64,000 nucleotides of DNA, taken from Allacma fusca. Its lineage: Eukaryota; Arthropoda; Collembola; Symphypleona; Sminthuridae. The notes below the pieces were generated by a model. That model worked only from the letters and a program-made list of their open reading frames with translations. It was not told the origin of the DNA and searched no databases. Made by a program: the position numbers and the translations under genes. Shown here in pieces: positions 12,427 through 23,700 of the stretch (the first letter of the stretch is position 1; each line of letters begins with the position of its first letter). The DNA is taken from assembly GCA_947179485.1 (NCBI GenBank), contig OX359245.1, positions 20,757,067 through 20,821,066 on the forward strand, in the 5' to 3' direction.

Positions 12427-12432
12427 TTTATT
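12427..12432 (-). terminator. Possible poly(A) signal for the 12.5-kb minus-strand exon
   Basis: AATAAA on the minus strand about 58 bp beyond the stop codon of the open frame at 12490-12714. Confidence 0.35.
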
Positions 12433-12489
12433 ACCCGTAGTGGATGGACTGAGGAGCTATTCTACATAAATTGGGTCCTCAGTCATCCT

Positions 12490-12714
12490 CTACAATCCTC
12501 CTCCAAACTCCCCTTCATGCTCCTCAAAACGTTGGTCCTGCTGAGCCCTCAGAAACGCCTGGACCTGCCGTTCGGTCTTCCTACTGCGGTAGTACCTGGC
12601 TCTCCTTCCGGCCTTGTCCCTCTCCTTGAAAGTAGGATCCTGGCGTATTCTTCTCCAATACGCCGCATTATTCCACGGATTGGAGCATTGGTACCGCATG
12701 TGCTTACAAATCAT
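12490..12714 (-). CDS. Possible last exon of an unrecognised Arg-rich protein
   Basis: The minus-strand open frame is clearly GC-richer than its surroundings and encodes a charged peptide with RRIRQDPTFKERDK followed by RRARYYRSRK and a C-terminal EGEFGGGL. The R-x-DP-x-(Y/F)-x-ER pattern recalls the repetitive basic segments seen in several arthropod transposon-linked and nuclear proteins. I cannot name a family. The frame runs upstream through GTAAG-CACATGCGG, so an exon border near 12700 is possible. An AATAAA follows the stop. No upstream exons were found, so this could also be a decayed transposon gene. Confidence 0.35.
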   Translation of the reverse strand: MICKHMRYQCSNPWNNAAYWRRIRQDPTFKERDKAGRRARYYRSRKTERQVQAFLRAQQDQRFEEHEGEFGGGL

Positions 12715-13075
12715 ATCATATTCTCAAATTACAACTTGTTTAATGCAACTGCAAAATTACTTATTAAGTATTACTTCAAAATAGTTTAATTTTTTCGTCT
12801 TTTTTGAAATTTTACTATTCCGATTTTAATTACCATATTAGTCGTCGGAGTGGTTACTTTTGTAAAGCCAGAAATTTTTCCGACAGAAGTTATGTATTCC
12901 TTACCGATACAACTAAAGAAAAATATCGTTAATAATTGTTTACATGTACAATAACTCTTTAAATTTCATACAACCCTTGTTATTAAAACTTTACTGCCAA
13001 CAACGGACAAGTAAGTCAATGTCTAAGCTGTTCTAACTTACTAAATGTTGCATAGTTAGTGGTCGTAAGTTGGAG

Positions 13076-13080
13076 TCAGT
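13076..13080 (+). promoter_or_regulatory. Possible initiator of the cysteine-rich peptide gene
   Basis: TCAGT, the arthropod initiator consensus, sits 53 bp before the start codon at 13133. No clear TATA box lies 30 bp further up, so this rests on one short motif. Confidence 0.25.
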
Positions 13081-13132
13081 GCATATAATAGTCCAAGAGC
13101 TGGAATTGCATTAAAACAATACGTACACGAAA

Positions 13133-13488
13133 ATGCGCATATACGTCAAAGTTTTTGTCTTATGTATCCTGGGTCTTTCAGTTACTAACAAAGGTACAGA
13201 AATTACTTACTAACAATACAGTGATTTAAATTTCACACGAATGGCTTGGTCAAACAAAAAATTTAATATTTCAATATATTGGAAATTTGAAGTACTTACA
13301 TAAGCAACATTAAAACCCCTTTTTCAGTTTACGCTGGGGTAACGATAAACTTGGACATGTGTAATATTGGAAAGGTTAGCCGATGTATTGACCCAGTTAC
13401 CACGAAATGTCCGGTCAAATCAATATCAGACACTATTTGTGAACGGGTTTACGGGCAGCGTTGGAGGTGTTGCCAGGATAAGACATAG
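13133..13488 (+). CDS. Small secreted six-cysteine peptide
   Basis: Two exons, 13133-13193 and 13328-13488 (GT at 13194, AG at 13326), join in frame to a 73-residue precursor. The first 20-23 residues are a typical signal peptide with core VKVFVLCILGLSV, and the intron falls right at its end. The mature part has six cysteines at residues 32, 40, 48, 58, 68 and 69, spaced C-x7-C-x7-C-x9-C-x9-CC, so three disulfides are likely. The end is basic (GQRWRCCQDK). AATAAA follows 68 bp after the stop. The spacing with a closing CC is shared in outline with several defensin-like and other small disulfide peptides, but I do not recognise a named family, and no function is claimed. The exon 1-signal and exon 2-mature layout matches the Kunitz gene 1.2 kb upstream, which suggests a local cluster of secreted-protein genes. 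Confidence 0.72.
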
Positions 13489-13556
13489 CAAACCGACTTT
13501 GTATACTACGAGTTTCTTTTAATTTTTGTAACTCTATTTCCAGTCTATTGTAAGGT

Positions 13557-13562
13557 AATAAA
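13557..13562 (+). terminator. Poly(A) signal of the six-cysteine peptide gene
   Basis: AATAAA 68 bp downstream of the stop codon, same strand. Confidence 0.55.
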
Positions 13563-13860
13563 ATGCATCATTAATTTCGTTCCCATGTTTTATTGTTCAT
13601 GTTTACTCTCTAGTTTAAGAATAAACTGTTCTATCAAAATAAGTGACAACAGTAGGACCCGAAACTGTAAGTTAAGGCTTAAAATATTTTTTGTTTCTGC
13701 TGAAAGCATTTCGAAATCATATATTAACCATGTCTCACAATTTTTTCGCCCTGTAGCCTACTGTTTTTACTTAAACTATTTATATTAGACTCAAATGAAT
13801 CTTACTGTTTGTTACAAGCTCAGCGTTTTTAAATATTTTACAATGGACATTTTACAATGC

Positions 13861-14314
13861 CATGGTATAACTCCATCAGCTATCTCCAGCCAAAATCCAT
13901 CACAGCTCAAAATGTCGTGAAATTTGCCCTAAGAAAAGTTAAAACCCTATAGAACCTCCCACCAAAATATTTTCTCAGTACTCTAACGGTTAACGTGCTA
14001 GGTCAACGGAAACTTTGTCGAATGCCATCAAATATCTTCGGCATTTATGGATGGAATGACTCCAAATTTTGCAGTAAGGTTTGTTATTGTTACCCCCTCC
14101 GGGGTATTTAAAATCGTTTTGATCGGCCTACCCGTTTGACCTGTAGAGGTCACAGAACTTTGAGGGGTAATCGGCGAAACTCGTAGAAAATTTGTACCGA
14201 GAAAATATTTTGGTGGGAGGTTCTATAGGGTTTTAACTTTTCTTAGAGCAAATTTCACGACATTTTGAGCTGTGATGGATTTTGGCTGGAGATAGCTGAT
14301 GGAGTTATACCATG
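13861..14314. mobile_element. Foldback MITE with 116-bp inverted arms
   Basis: The left arm at 13861-13976 (starting CATGGTATAACTCCATCAGC) pairs almost base for base with the right arm at 14199-14314. The 222-bp centre has no coding potential and includes a short palindrome (CCCCTCCGGGG). The very low arm divergence implies a recent insertion. No convincing target duplication was found: ACAAT occurs near both ends, but two bases off on the left. Confidence 0.85.
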
Positions 14315-15510
14315 ACAATATGAGTAAGTCAAAAATTCTTCCTTTTTCGAGTCTTCCACAGTTGCAAGTTGCAATTTCTCCCAACCATACTTCATTTGAA
14401 TAAGGCTCAAGCCCAGAATTCCCAACTTTGAGATAGTTCTGGAAAGTCCAGACATTATTCTACAAATGAGCGTCAAAGGACTAGATAGAAACGTTATATA
14501 GAACAGATTTATGCTTAATTTAATGACGGTGCATTCATCGGAATGATTTTACAGTATAACTGAAACAAATTTACTTGCCTTCTAAATGTACTGGACTCTC
14601 ATAAAACCATTTTTAGGAAATGTACTATGGATTCGGTTGAAACAACTAAAAAAAAGGAAAGTGTAAATTCTGCAGTAAGAAAATCAAACATTTTTATACT
14701 TACTATTTACGAGTCGCATTTCAGTACATTTTTCTCAAATATTCTATTTCGTCTCAATTAATATGCACATCAGTATTACTACTCACTATTACGCATCATG
14801 AAAGACGTAAACACTTCAAAAGCAAGTAAAAGTAAACAATATACAACGTAAATACCCACATATGTAATTGCCGTCTTTATTGCTATATTTTGTTGTAGAT
14901 ATTATTATCACATTGAGCACTTAAGACTGAAATAAATGAAATAATACGTACTTGAAAAAGTGCTTGTCCCAACATTGTTTCAGCCTTAAACATTGAAAGG
15001 GCAGCGACTTCCTTGGCTACAAAAATAAGGCGTTAATATTTCATTATCGTGCTGTATGCACGATAAGAAACAGAAGTAATGAATTAAATAGTAAACTCGA
15101 ACCTTGTAAATTATAAAGCTATAAGCTCTTAACTAACAATAAACTGAATTTTGCACAAACAGGCAGCTGTCCTTGAATTCCCTTGATTTAATCCTTTGAT
15201 CAGTTGTTATAATAAGGTTGTTTTAACAATAGGGGCAACAATATTCAGGGGAATTTTCTTTCACCATGTTAATTGGCGTTATCAAAAAAGGCATGCTATT
15301 ATAAATACATAACAAGACATAGTACTTTTAACCCTGCTCTCGTCGCTATCATAGAGAGTGCACTGTATCTTTTTAGCAGTCTATTATTGAATAATTGTAA
15401 GAATTCAAGTAATTTTATGTATGTTACGCGAGTATATAGGGAACGTTGAGGATATAATAAAAACGGATCTGTAATTATTTGAGAATCCAAGACTGAATTA
15501 GGCAACCTCA
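14315..15510. other. Unassigned; one solitary pogo-like end
   Basis: GAGAGTGCACTGTA at 15354-15367 matches the terminus of the short pogo-like MITEs at 39.1-40.0 kb, but no partner end was found. Otherwise no gene or repeat is recognised. Confidence 0.4.
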
Positions 15511-17494
15511 ATGCAAATGGTACGGGAAGAGAGTGACGAGGAAAGACCTTTGTTAAGCTGCCAATCCGAGGACCAAGGCTTTGACTCCACGTCAACTGTG
15601 GCTTCTGTTCAGGAGCTGGCGGGTACTCGGAGCGCGTATGTACATATTATGTACTATTTTAGATTATTCTGAGATTATTTAAAAGAAAATTGAAATCGAA
15701 TGTTTGTTTTTTCCAGATGGGTTCCAATACTTCTTGGTCAAATTGCCAGTCTGCTTATTTGCCTCTCTGGAATTACCAGCATTGTACTTACTCAGTATGG
15801 AATAGCATTTCCAAGTGGTAAGAAATACTGTTAAGCAGGGGTGGATTTACTTTGGGCTGGCCCGGAAGTAAAAAATGTAGGGCCAGGGTTAAAAAAATTA
15901 TCAAAAACCCACAGATTACAAGTGGAAAGGCCCAAAAAGCCATTTTGAGTCTTAGGGCCAAGATAAAAATTATTTTATTCATACAACCCTGCTATTAAGT
16001 ACAGTTTACTCGTACTTTTTCTTTAAGAGCACCCCAAAAATCAATGAAACAATCCTTGTCAAAGAGGTGTCCTTTTCAGCATTTAATCAAATGTTAATGG
16101 GAAATGCGCATAGGCGACCACAAAACTGTATTACTACCAGCTGTGTTAATCGTTTTTTAATAATTATCTTTTCAGTTCAAAACTTCTCGTCGTACTTTCT
16201 AATATCAATTATCTTTACTACAAAGCTCGCCTTGGAAAGTAAAGGGGAAACAGAGGCAGATTTTGCTTTTATTGTGAGATCCCGAGGATGGAAGTATCTA
16301 CTTATTGCTCTAGCGGATGTTGGTGGCAACTACTTAGTGGTCCGGGCTTATCAGTATACTAGTCTTACGAGTGTTCAGGTTTGAGTATTTCGTAAGGTGT
16401 ATTTTAATTTCAAGCATAAAGGAAGTGGAAATCCCTAAAAATGTGTTAATTTATTTTTAAAATCACATTATATTCTCTGTAATTGTCATTTTTTGAGAGT
16501 GAATGAGCAATTCGTTTGCACATTTCTTTGTGTGGCATTAACAGCTTCTGGACTGCTTTTCAATTCCAACGGTTCTGGTACTGTCGTATTTTTTCCTCGA
16601 ATCCAGATATGGACATTTCCATTATCTTGGGATAATACTCTCCCTTTTGGGAGTGATATGCTTGGTCTGGGCTGACGTTTCTTCTGGCAGAACGACTGAA
16701 GGTATCAACAATAACTCCATACATACAAATTGTTAGCAAAGTTTTTTTATTGCGAGTTAAATGGGTTTAGTTTTAACACACATGAATTTTAAGGGAGCAA
16801 CCCAGTAATTGGTGATATACTGTGTCTTAGCGGTGCATTTCTCTATGGGGTTTCAAATGTGTCACAAGAATTTTTTGTAAAGAATTTTAACCCAACTGAG
16901 TTTCTAGCTTTTATTGGATTTTTCGGCTGTTTGATTTCAGCTGCTCAGACGTGAGTAGCTATTTTTTTTTTGCTTTTTGTGATTTTTTCATTCAAGCATT
17001 CAGTATATTGCTCATTCAATTCCGTTACATGGCTATGTTAATGCTTTGCTTCGCTTTTGCAGATTCCTTTTTGAAGACAGATCATTACTTGAAATAAACT
17101 GGACGTTACCAGCGTGCTTGTACTTGTTGACTTTTGGGCTGACCATGTTTTTCTTTTATACAATTGTGGCCCACTTGATGGTGATGTCCAGCTCAGTGGC
17201 TACTAACCTGTCGATCTTGTCAGCGGACTTTTACTCTATACTCGCCGGGGTTTTCCTCTTTCATTATGAAGTAAGATTTCGATGTAGTTTTTCGGAATTT
17301 CTGCGAGGTTCTTGAATAGTAATCGAAATATTAGTAGAAACTGCAACAAATTAATACATTATCAATGTTGTACGCAGTTCAGTGTGCTCTACTTCCTATC
17401 ATTCATATTGGTCATGGGTGGGGTTGGAATCTTCTCTCTACGGCCTATAATAACCGGACGACACCGGGAAAATGTGCAAATCCAGGCAGAATAA
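15511..17494 (+). CDS. SLC35F: SLC35F1/F2-like solute carrier (drug/metabolite transporter fold)
   Basis: Seven exons: 15511-15635, 15717-15817, 16176-16378, 16545-16701, 16794-16950, 17063-17270, 17378-17494. All borders are GT-AG, phases agree, and the sum is 355 codons plus stop. The start is fixed by an in-frame stop at 15499. A short acidic N-terminal tail is followed by about ten membrane segments. Family signatures are YLLIALADVGGNYLVVRAYQ then YTSLTSVQ and LLDCFSIPTVLVLSYFFLE, and late in the protein SSSVATNLSILSADFYS with FLFHYE. Length fits human SLC35F1/F2 (roughly 375-410). The family belongs to the nucleotide-sugar/drug-metabolite transporter superfamily. F2 is known to import some small compounds such as queuine-type bases and the drug YM155; the natural cargo of this protein cannot be read from sequence. 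Intron 2 contains a 156-bp hAT-like MITE. AATAAA follows at 17544. Confidence 0.95.
15836..15991. mobile_element. 156-bp hAT-like MITE in SLC35F intron 2
   Basis: The ends are CAGGGGTGGA at 15836 and TACAACCCTG ending at 15991, flanked by near-identical octamers ctgttaag and ctattaag (7 of 8). The inside repeats GGCCC/GGGCC words. It is too short to encode anything and leaves the splice sites intact. Confidence 0.8.
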
Positions 17495-17543
17495 GCCCCA
17501 TTTTGTTACTGGCTTCTAACAATAGAATTGTACTAGAGTCGTT

Positions 17544-17549
17544 AATAAA
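17544..17549 (+). terminator. Poly(A) signal of the SLC35F gene
   Basis: AATAAA 50 bp after the stop codon. Confidence 0.55.
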
Positions 17550-17712
17550 TACCGTACTGTTACATTTGTTTTAGTAACAATATTGTTTAACAATGGTTTT
17601 GTGTTTATTGAATCCGAATGAATTTTATTAGTAAACCGGAACTAGGAACTTTCAAAGCAATGTTTCAAATAATAATCACTACTTACAATACTTACATGAT
17701 TGCTCAACAACA

Positions 17713-17722
17713 TTTATTTATT
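17713..17722 (-). terminator. Poly(A) signal of the PLA2G6 gene
   Basis: Overlapping AATAAATAAA on the minus strand, about 42-51 bp beyond the stop codon at 17764. Confidence 0.6.
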
Positions 17723-17763
17723 TATGATTTATCAGTTTTAAAATTTAAACAGAAATGTTTAAT

Positions 17764-20700
17764 CTACGGCGTCTCCGCGTCAAATGCAGCTGATGGGGCT
17801 TTTCTCAATAGAACTTGTCCAAGCTCTTCGATCTTATCCCGTCTCTCAAACATATAGGCTCTTGTGATCCACATCAGATCAATTAGGACTTCATCGCTAG
17901 TCTCGTCCAAGTCTATGAATTTTGGACAGGGAGGGGAAAACCGATAGAATGGAACTCCTATGGACGAGCACCAAGCCCTGGATCTTTCAACAACTTGTCC
18001 CTCTGATTGAGTTGCCTGAAAAAACAAATGAATTTCAAAATAAGTTTCAGAATATATATTGGTTATCAAACCAGCAAGACCGTATTTGTGCTCAGGATTC
18101 CAACCCAAACTGGTTCATATGTCAGCATAATTTGTGCAAACTGTATGGCAGTGGTTTATTAATTTGAATCGCAGTAAGTTTTTAATGTATAACTACCTGA
18201 TCAACCAGCAAATTAAACATGACAGGAAGCTTATTCAAAGCTACGTAGGTATCAATAACACCTCTGGGCCAGCATATATCCAGACTCTCTGGATTCACAG
18301 GTTGCTTTGGCTGAATTCCGCAACCCAAACTCAGAACTATATTCGGAACATCAGTCCTCCCCTGGCATTGATACCCTCCAACAGACTTCATGGCCGTCCC
18401 GAACTGAATCAATTCAGTCAAAGCATCCAGAGTAGGATTATTTGCTATCAATCCTCCATCCACATATCTACTCCCATCCAATTTAAAGTAAGATGGCGCT
18501 GCCCCCGTCCACTTAGCAACTCTCCACACATACTCTCCTAAACCGGGGTCAATCTGCGTGTTCTGATTCATTATAGACTCCGGTGATAGATAGTTTCGGA
18601 ACAAATGGAACTCTGCCGGTCTAGTGTCAATTAATGTTGTCGTAATGATAACCCTAGGACGCCGAATGTCACTCATTTTTAAATCTTCGCCGAATTCCTT
18701 TTTTAAGAAAGTATCCATCAGCTCCGCACTGTAAGGTTTGGAACCACCGAAAATGGTATCCTTTAAACGAATGTACAAAGCCTGCATTTGGATAACAGAT
18801 TTGCCTACAGCAAGGCCCAAGCCCAAAACCCCCCCTGTGCTTGTGCCTGATATCCAGTCGAAGAGATGCGTGATTGGGAAGTTCACTATTTCTTCTAGTA
18901 CTAACAACATTTGGATTAGTACTAATCCACGGATGCCTCCGCCATCTAACGTGAGCAGCCTTCCGCCAACAGTTTGGTCCAAGTGGCTTGTGCTTCGCTG
19001 GAATGTTTCAGAGGTGTGACTTTTTTGCATGTTCTCTTGTACGCAAAAAGCATTTAAGGCCTCATCCATTATGTGAAGTTCATTGCTTAAAACACAATTC
19101 ACGGGTGGACATCCTGAAGCAGTGCCATCTGCTTTACATCCTGGCAAACATTCGTTCAGAGTCCCAGAAGCCACCGGTGGGCATCTATACAATTTTTAAT
19201 TAATTTTTTCCATGATTCTCCGGTAATTTTGACATTTTAACGAATAAAAAAATGACGGAAACAGCCACCACATTTTTCGGTTTTCTGACACGTTACAAAA
19301 AAGCCGATGAAACATTATTTTTTTGGCGCATATTTCATGAACAGTGAGATATGATTTTTAAAAACCTGAGTAGTTCAAAGTAAGCTGTGGTAAAAATTCC
19401 CACCTTTTAGCACCAACTTTGTCCAAATAAAAGAGAACCTGATCAGCTTCCGACCGACCGCTCGAGCAAATTAGATGCCGCGCTGTGTGCCCGTGCTTGT
19501 TCTTTAAATTAATATCCGCTCTAAACACTATCAAGGCTTGTATAATATGCCGGGAGCAGAGCCTGGCAGCAACATGAAGAGGCGTATCTCCATCTTCGTC
19601 TTTTAAATCAGGATGACACTCATGACAGAGAAGAAGTAATGTAGACTTCAAATCGCCTCGTCGTACCTATTGATAATGGAATGCAACAGCAATGCAACAT
19701 TTCTTGACCCCGAAGTTTACTCACTCAATCCAATCTAACTAACAATAAGGCCTGAGAATAAGAGCTCATCCAACACAAGTAAGCACAATATATTTATCTT
19801 TCCTGGGTGGCTCCATCTGTAACAAAGAAGTTTCAACCCATGTGCAAAGGAACATCCACATGTCTTAAATTGTCGGCGGATGTGGAAAACGTTCCAGATG
19901 CCCAACTATCCTAAAATTGGTAGTTGCACCATCAACCCGCCAGAACAAATGGCCAAAACCCCGCCGGTAAGTTTGCCCAACTACCTGGGTAGCCCAATTC
20001 TTTTTGCCCAGCTACCTGGGTAGCCCAATAAATTCTGGCCAACTTCCTTGGTAGCTCAATAAATTCTGGCCAACTTCCTGGGTGGCCCAATAAAACTATG
20101 CCCAACTACCTGGGCAGCCGAATAAAATTCTGCCCAACTACTTGGGTGGCCCAGTGAATTTCTGCCCAACTACATGGGTAGCCAAATAAAATTCTACCCA
20201 ACTACCCCGCCGTTTCTACCTGCCCAACCACTTTGACCATTTGCCCAACTAACCGGGTTTGCAGGATAGGGAACTTTTTCCACATCCGATTGTCGGTAAT
20301 AATTTTACACATGTACATCTGTATAATAATTCGCGGCAATATTGTCTCCGCAAATATAAACCTGCCAAAGTGTTGCACCATATAAAAATGGCACAAAAAA
20401 AGTTTATCCACCCATGGTGTCCCAGAATTAAGGTCAAACTCAAGGTAAATTTCTTTTCGACCATTTTTACGTCAAACAATTTACAAAGTTAGTGTAGAAT
20501 ATTTTTATGTTTTCGTACTTCCAAAATTATTTAAATAATTTTCAAATACAGCTAATTCCAACATTCGTATATTTAACCCTTGAAGGGGACTGGATCACAT
20601 TACAATTTTTAAAATATCCCAAATCAAAAATAATTTTAATTCATATATGTACCTTCTGGAAGCTGTATGCTGGTCAGAAGCTACAATCATGATTTTTCCA

Positions 20701-23700
20701 GGTGTCCCCAGGGGTTCACCACACCAGGGGTGGATAAATGTTTTTTTTTGTGACGCTTTGGGCATAATTATCATGAATTGTTATACAGATATACTTTGGT
20801 AAAATCATTACCAACAATTTAAGACATTTGTCCCTGGCAAATAGGATGGAAATGATTTATCGTTAATGAAAGAGCCGCAGAGGCGAGGATAAATGCTCAC
20901 TGTGTGCTCACTGTAATATCACTATAATCGAAAATAGCCAGACAGTGACATATGTAGATAAGTACTTACTGCATTATGCAGAGCTGACCTGCCGTGATTA
21001 TCCACAATATTTGGATCACAACCAAGTTCCAAAAGTAAATCAATGATATCAGTAGTTTGTGCCCAATGCAGAGGCGTCCCTCCATCTTTTAAATCCTTCA
21101 ACCGAAAACAAGAAGTATTAGACTCACAATAAGCATAATTTCCAAAAGGTATAAGATAATCTGGCAGTGATTATAACAAACTTGCAACTACTACTGCAGC
21201 TTCACCTTGAGCAATAACTGATCCTTATTTTTTTGCAAAATCTCCTTCACCGAGCAATCTGACTTAGATTTGATGGCCAAATGAATAGGAAACGAGTCTT
21301 TGTATGGGATGTTTACGTTCGCACCATATTCCAGAAGCATCTTTTCAAAGAATAAGAAATTGTATAGAATTAAAACAATTGATCCCTGCCATAAAAACTA
21401 CAATGAAAGATGAATTCCCACAGTAAAAACAAATCTCTCTATAATGGTTCCATTTAAGTATGTATTCTCATCTTAAGGGCCAAACAATTTTTCCCAGCAA
21501 GCATTCTACATTACAAATCGTAATCTTAGTTATCATATCTACACCAGCGTCATGGGTTTCAAAATTTTGAAAGAAGTGGGAGTAGTAATTAGTCTTTCAA
21601 TGAGCATTCTAGTAACTAACCCTCCACCTTAATACAGTAAAACTTGTCTATAGTGGTTTCTCTAGGTGCAAGAAAATTTGACCACTATTAACAGGGACCA
21701 TTATGCCGGATATAGTGGTCCTAACCACTATATGCAGTACGTAAAATTAAATCATTCTCACTCTCGATTAATGCATTAATGGTTGCTTGGTATGCAATAT
21801 TTTATTAACAATTACATTTTATTAAAGTAATTACTAATTTTTGAATGCTTTAGACTTTTAATATTGTTCCAAGCGAGAAATTCTTGAAGGACAATGTACA
21901 CAATTAACGTTCTGGTTTTTTACCCTAAGAGCGTTGTCCACACGAAATTTGTATTTTATATGAATATATTTTTTATACCGATGATTTTGGCATTTTAAGA
22001 TGTTCTGCAACTTTTTCATGTGAGGAACCCTTTTATAATAACTCTAATACTAATGTTATTGACATTGGAAGAGATTGTCTGTATTTTCCCCAAAACGTCA
22101 TAGTTCTCTTTAAAATAGCTTCGAAAACCAATCATACCGAGCATACATACATAAGGGTTCATTCTTTTATTACGTCATCACCAAAGGGGGAGGGGGGACG
22201 AGAAGAAATGATGATGACGAAGATAGGAGGGGGGGGGAAGGTTTTATAAAAATGACGACAGTAACATCATCCGTCGGAAATTCAAATTAAAAAAACTGAG
22301 GTTTACCAAAAATCTAAAAGCTAAAGCTGAAAGCGTAGACTACAGTCTATTCAACAGTAGTATTCATTGTATGAATGAAACGTATTGGATTCGACATGTT
22401 TAGACTCCTTCATATTAATACGAATCAAAACCGTACCACGTGATATTGTCACGGGTGTATCAGTGGTTACTGATGACGTAATAAAAGGAGGAGGGGGGGT
22501 AAACGGTCGATGATGAACGTGATGATTTTCTAGACAGGTGGGGAGGGAGGGTAAAAATATGGCAAAATTTTGATGACGTAATAAAAGAACGAACCCTAAG
22601 CCACAACATCATTTTTCAAGTTGACAAACTATGCGCGATTTAAATTTACACTGATGTTTATTCGGACCACTGTATGCAGAGTTGAAATTGAAAGCATGTA
22701 TTTCTATAAGAATTGTCAAAAATCCCAGGGCATAATTGAAGGGAGACCACTATATAAAAAGCTATTATATGCAGGGTTTACGTAATGTTAAAAGATAGGA
22801 CTTATGACGGGGAAACGTTATATGGGCCACTATGAGGAGGAAACCACTGTATAGCCGGCCACTATAGACAAGTTTTACTGTACATACATGAAATCATTAC
22901 ATATGAAGCTTTTTACTGCTTCAACCTCCAACGCATGAGGTTGTCAGCTTTCCTTCCACGCTTCAAAATCAATAGGATTGCAGTATTGCAGCAAAAGCAT
23001 ACAAAAACTTGTACAAGTTGGACTATTTGTAAAGGTCCTATTTTTTATATATTTTATGTTTATATCATACATTAAAAAAGGGGGCGTGACGTGAAATCCG
23101 TCAAAGATTTTATCTACTCATTTCTCAGTAATAATAATTTATTGCAATTCTGCAAGCTAGAAAAGTTTACTTTATAATTAAATTAAGGTTTTGCAAGTAT
23201 TCCTAATAAAACATTTAATCATAGCATCACTTTGAACCGCCCGATTCACCCCCATAGCATCACTCTTACATCATTTCATTACTAAACACAACAAAAACTG
23301 ATTGTTAGTACATACTTACCTTCACTTGCTCCGTACTATCTTGCTTGCAAGCCATATTCAATGGAGTGTAACCTTCAGCATTGAAAAGGTCTTTTAACAT
23401 CGGTGATTTGATTTCTGCTTCCTCCAGCAAGCGCTAATGATATTTTATTCAGTCCAAAGGATTATTCATTGCTCATTAAACATAGGGTTTGTCCTGAACC
23501 TACATACGACTGAAAAAATAGGAAATGTACGTATAAATTTATACAATGCTGTTACAAGTACACCTTCAAAACAGCTACGCTTGCATTCGGATAAGCAACA
23601 GCTTGATGAATGACATTATTTAACTTCAAATCCGTCCGATCCATCTGAGCATTCAAGGCCAGCAAAGTATTGACTGTGTTAATATTACCACGTTCAACGG

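Noticed and set aside
14315..14480. Minus-strand peptide faintly like a receptor guanylate-cyclase ligand-binding domain (SRTISKLGILG, KYGWEKLQLAT)
   Set aside because: The resemblance is by general pattern only, with no adjoining exons, and the frame runs into the foldback MITE. It could be a gene relic, but I cannot support it.
17764..18108. Longer N-terminal reading of the last PLA2G6 exon
   Set aside because: The part above 18015 is intron; the AG at 18017-18016 restores the family sequence in phase.
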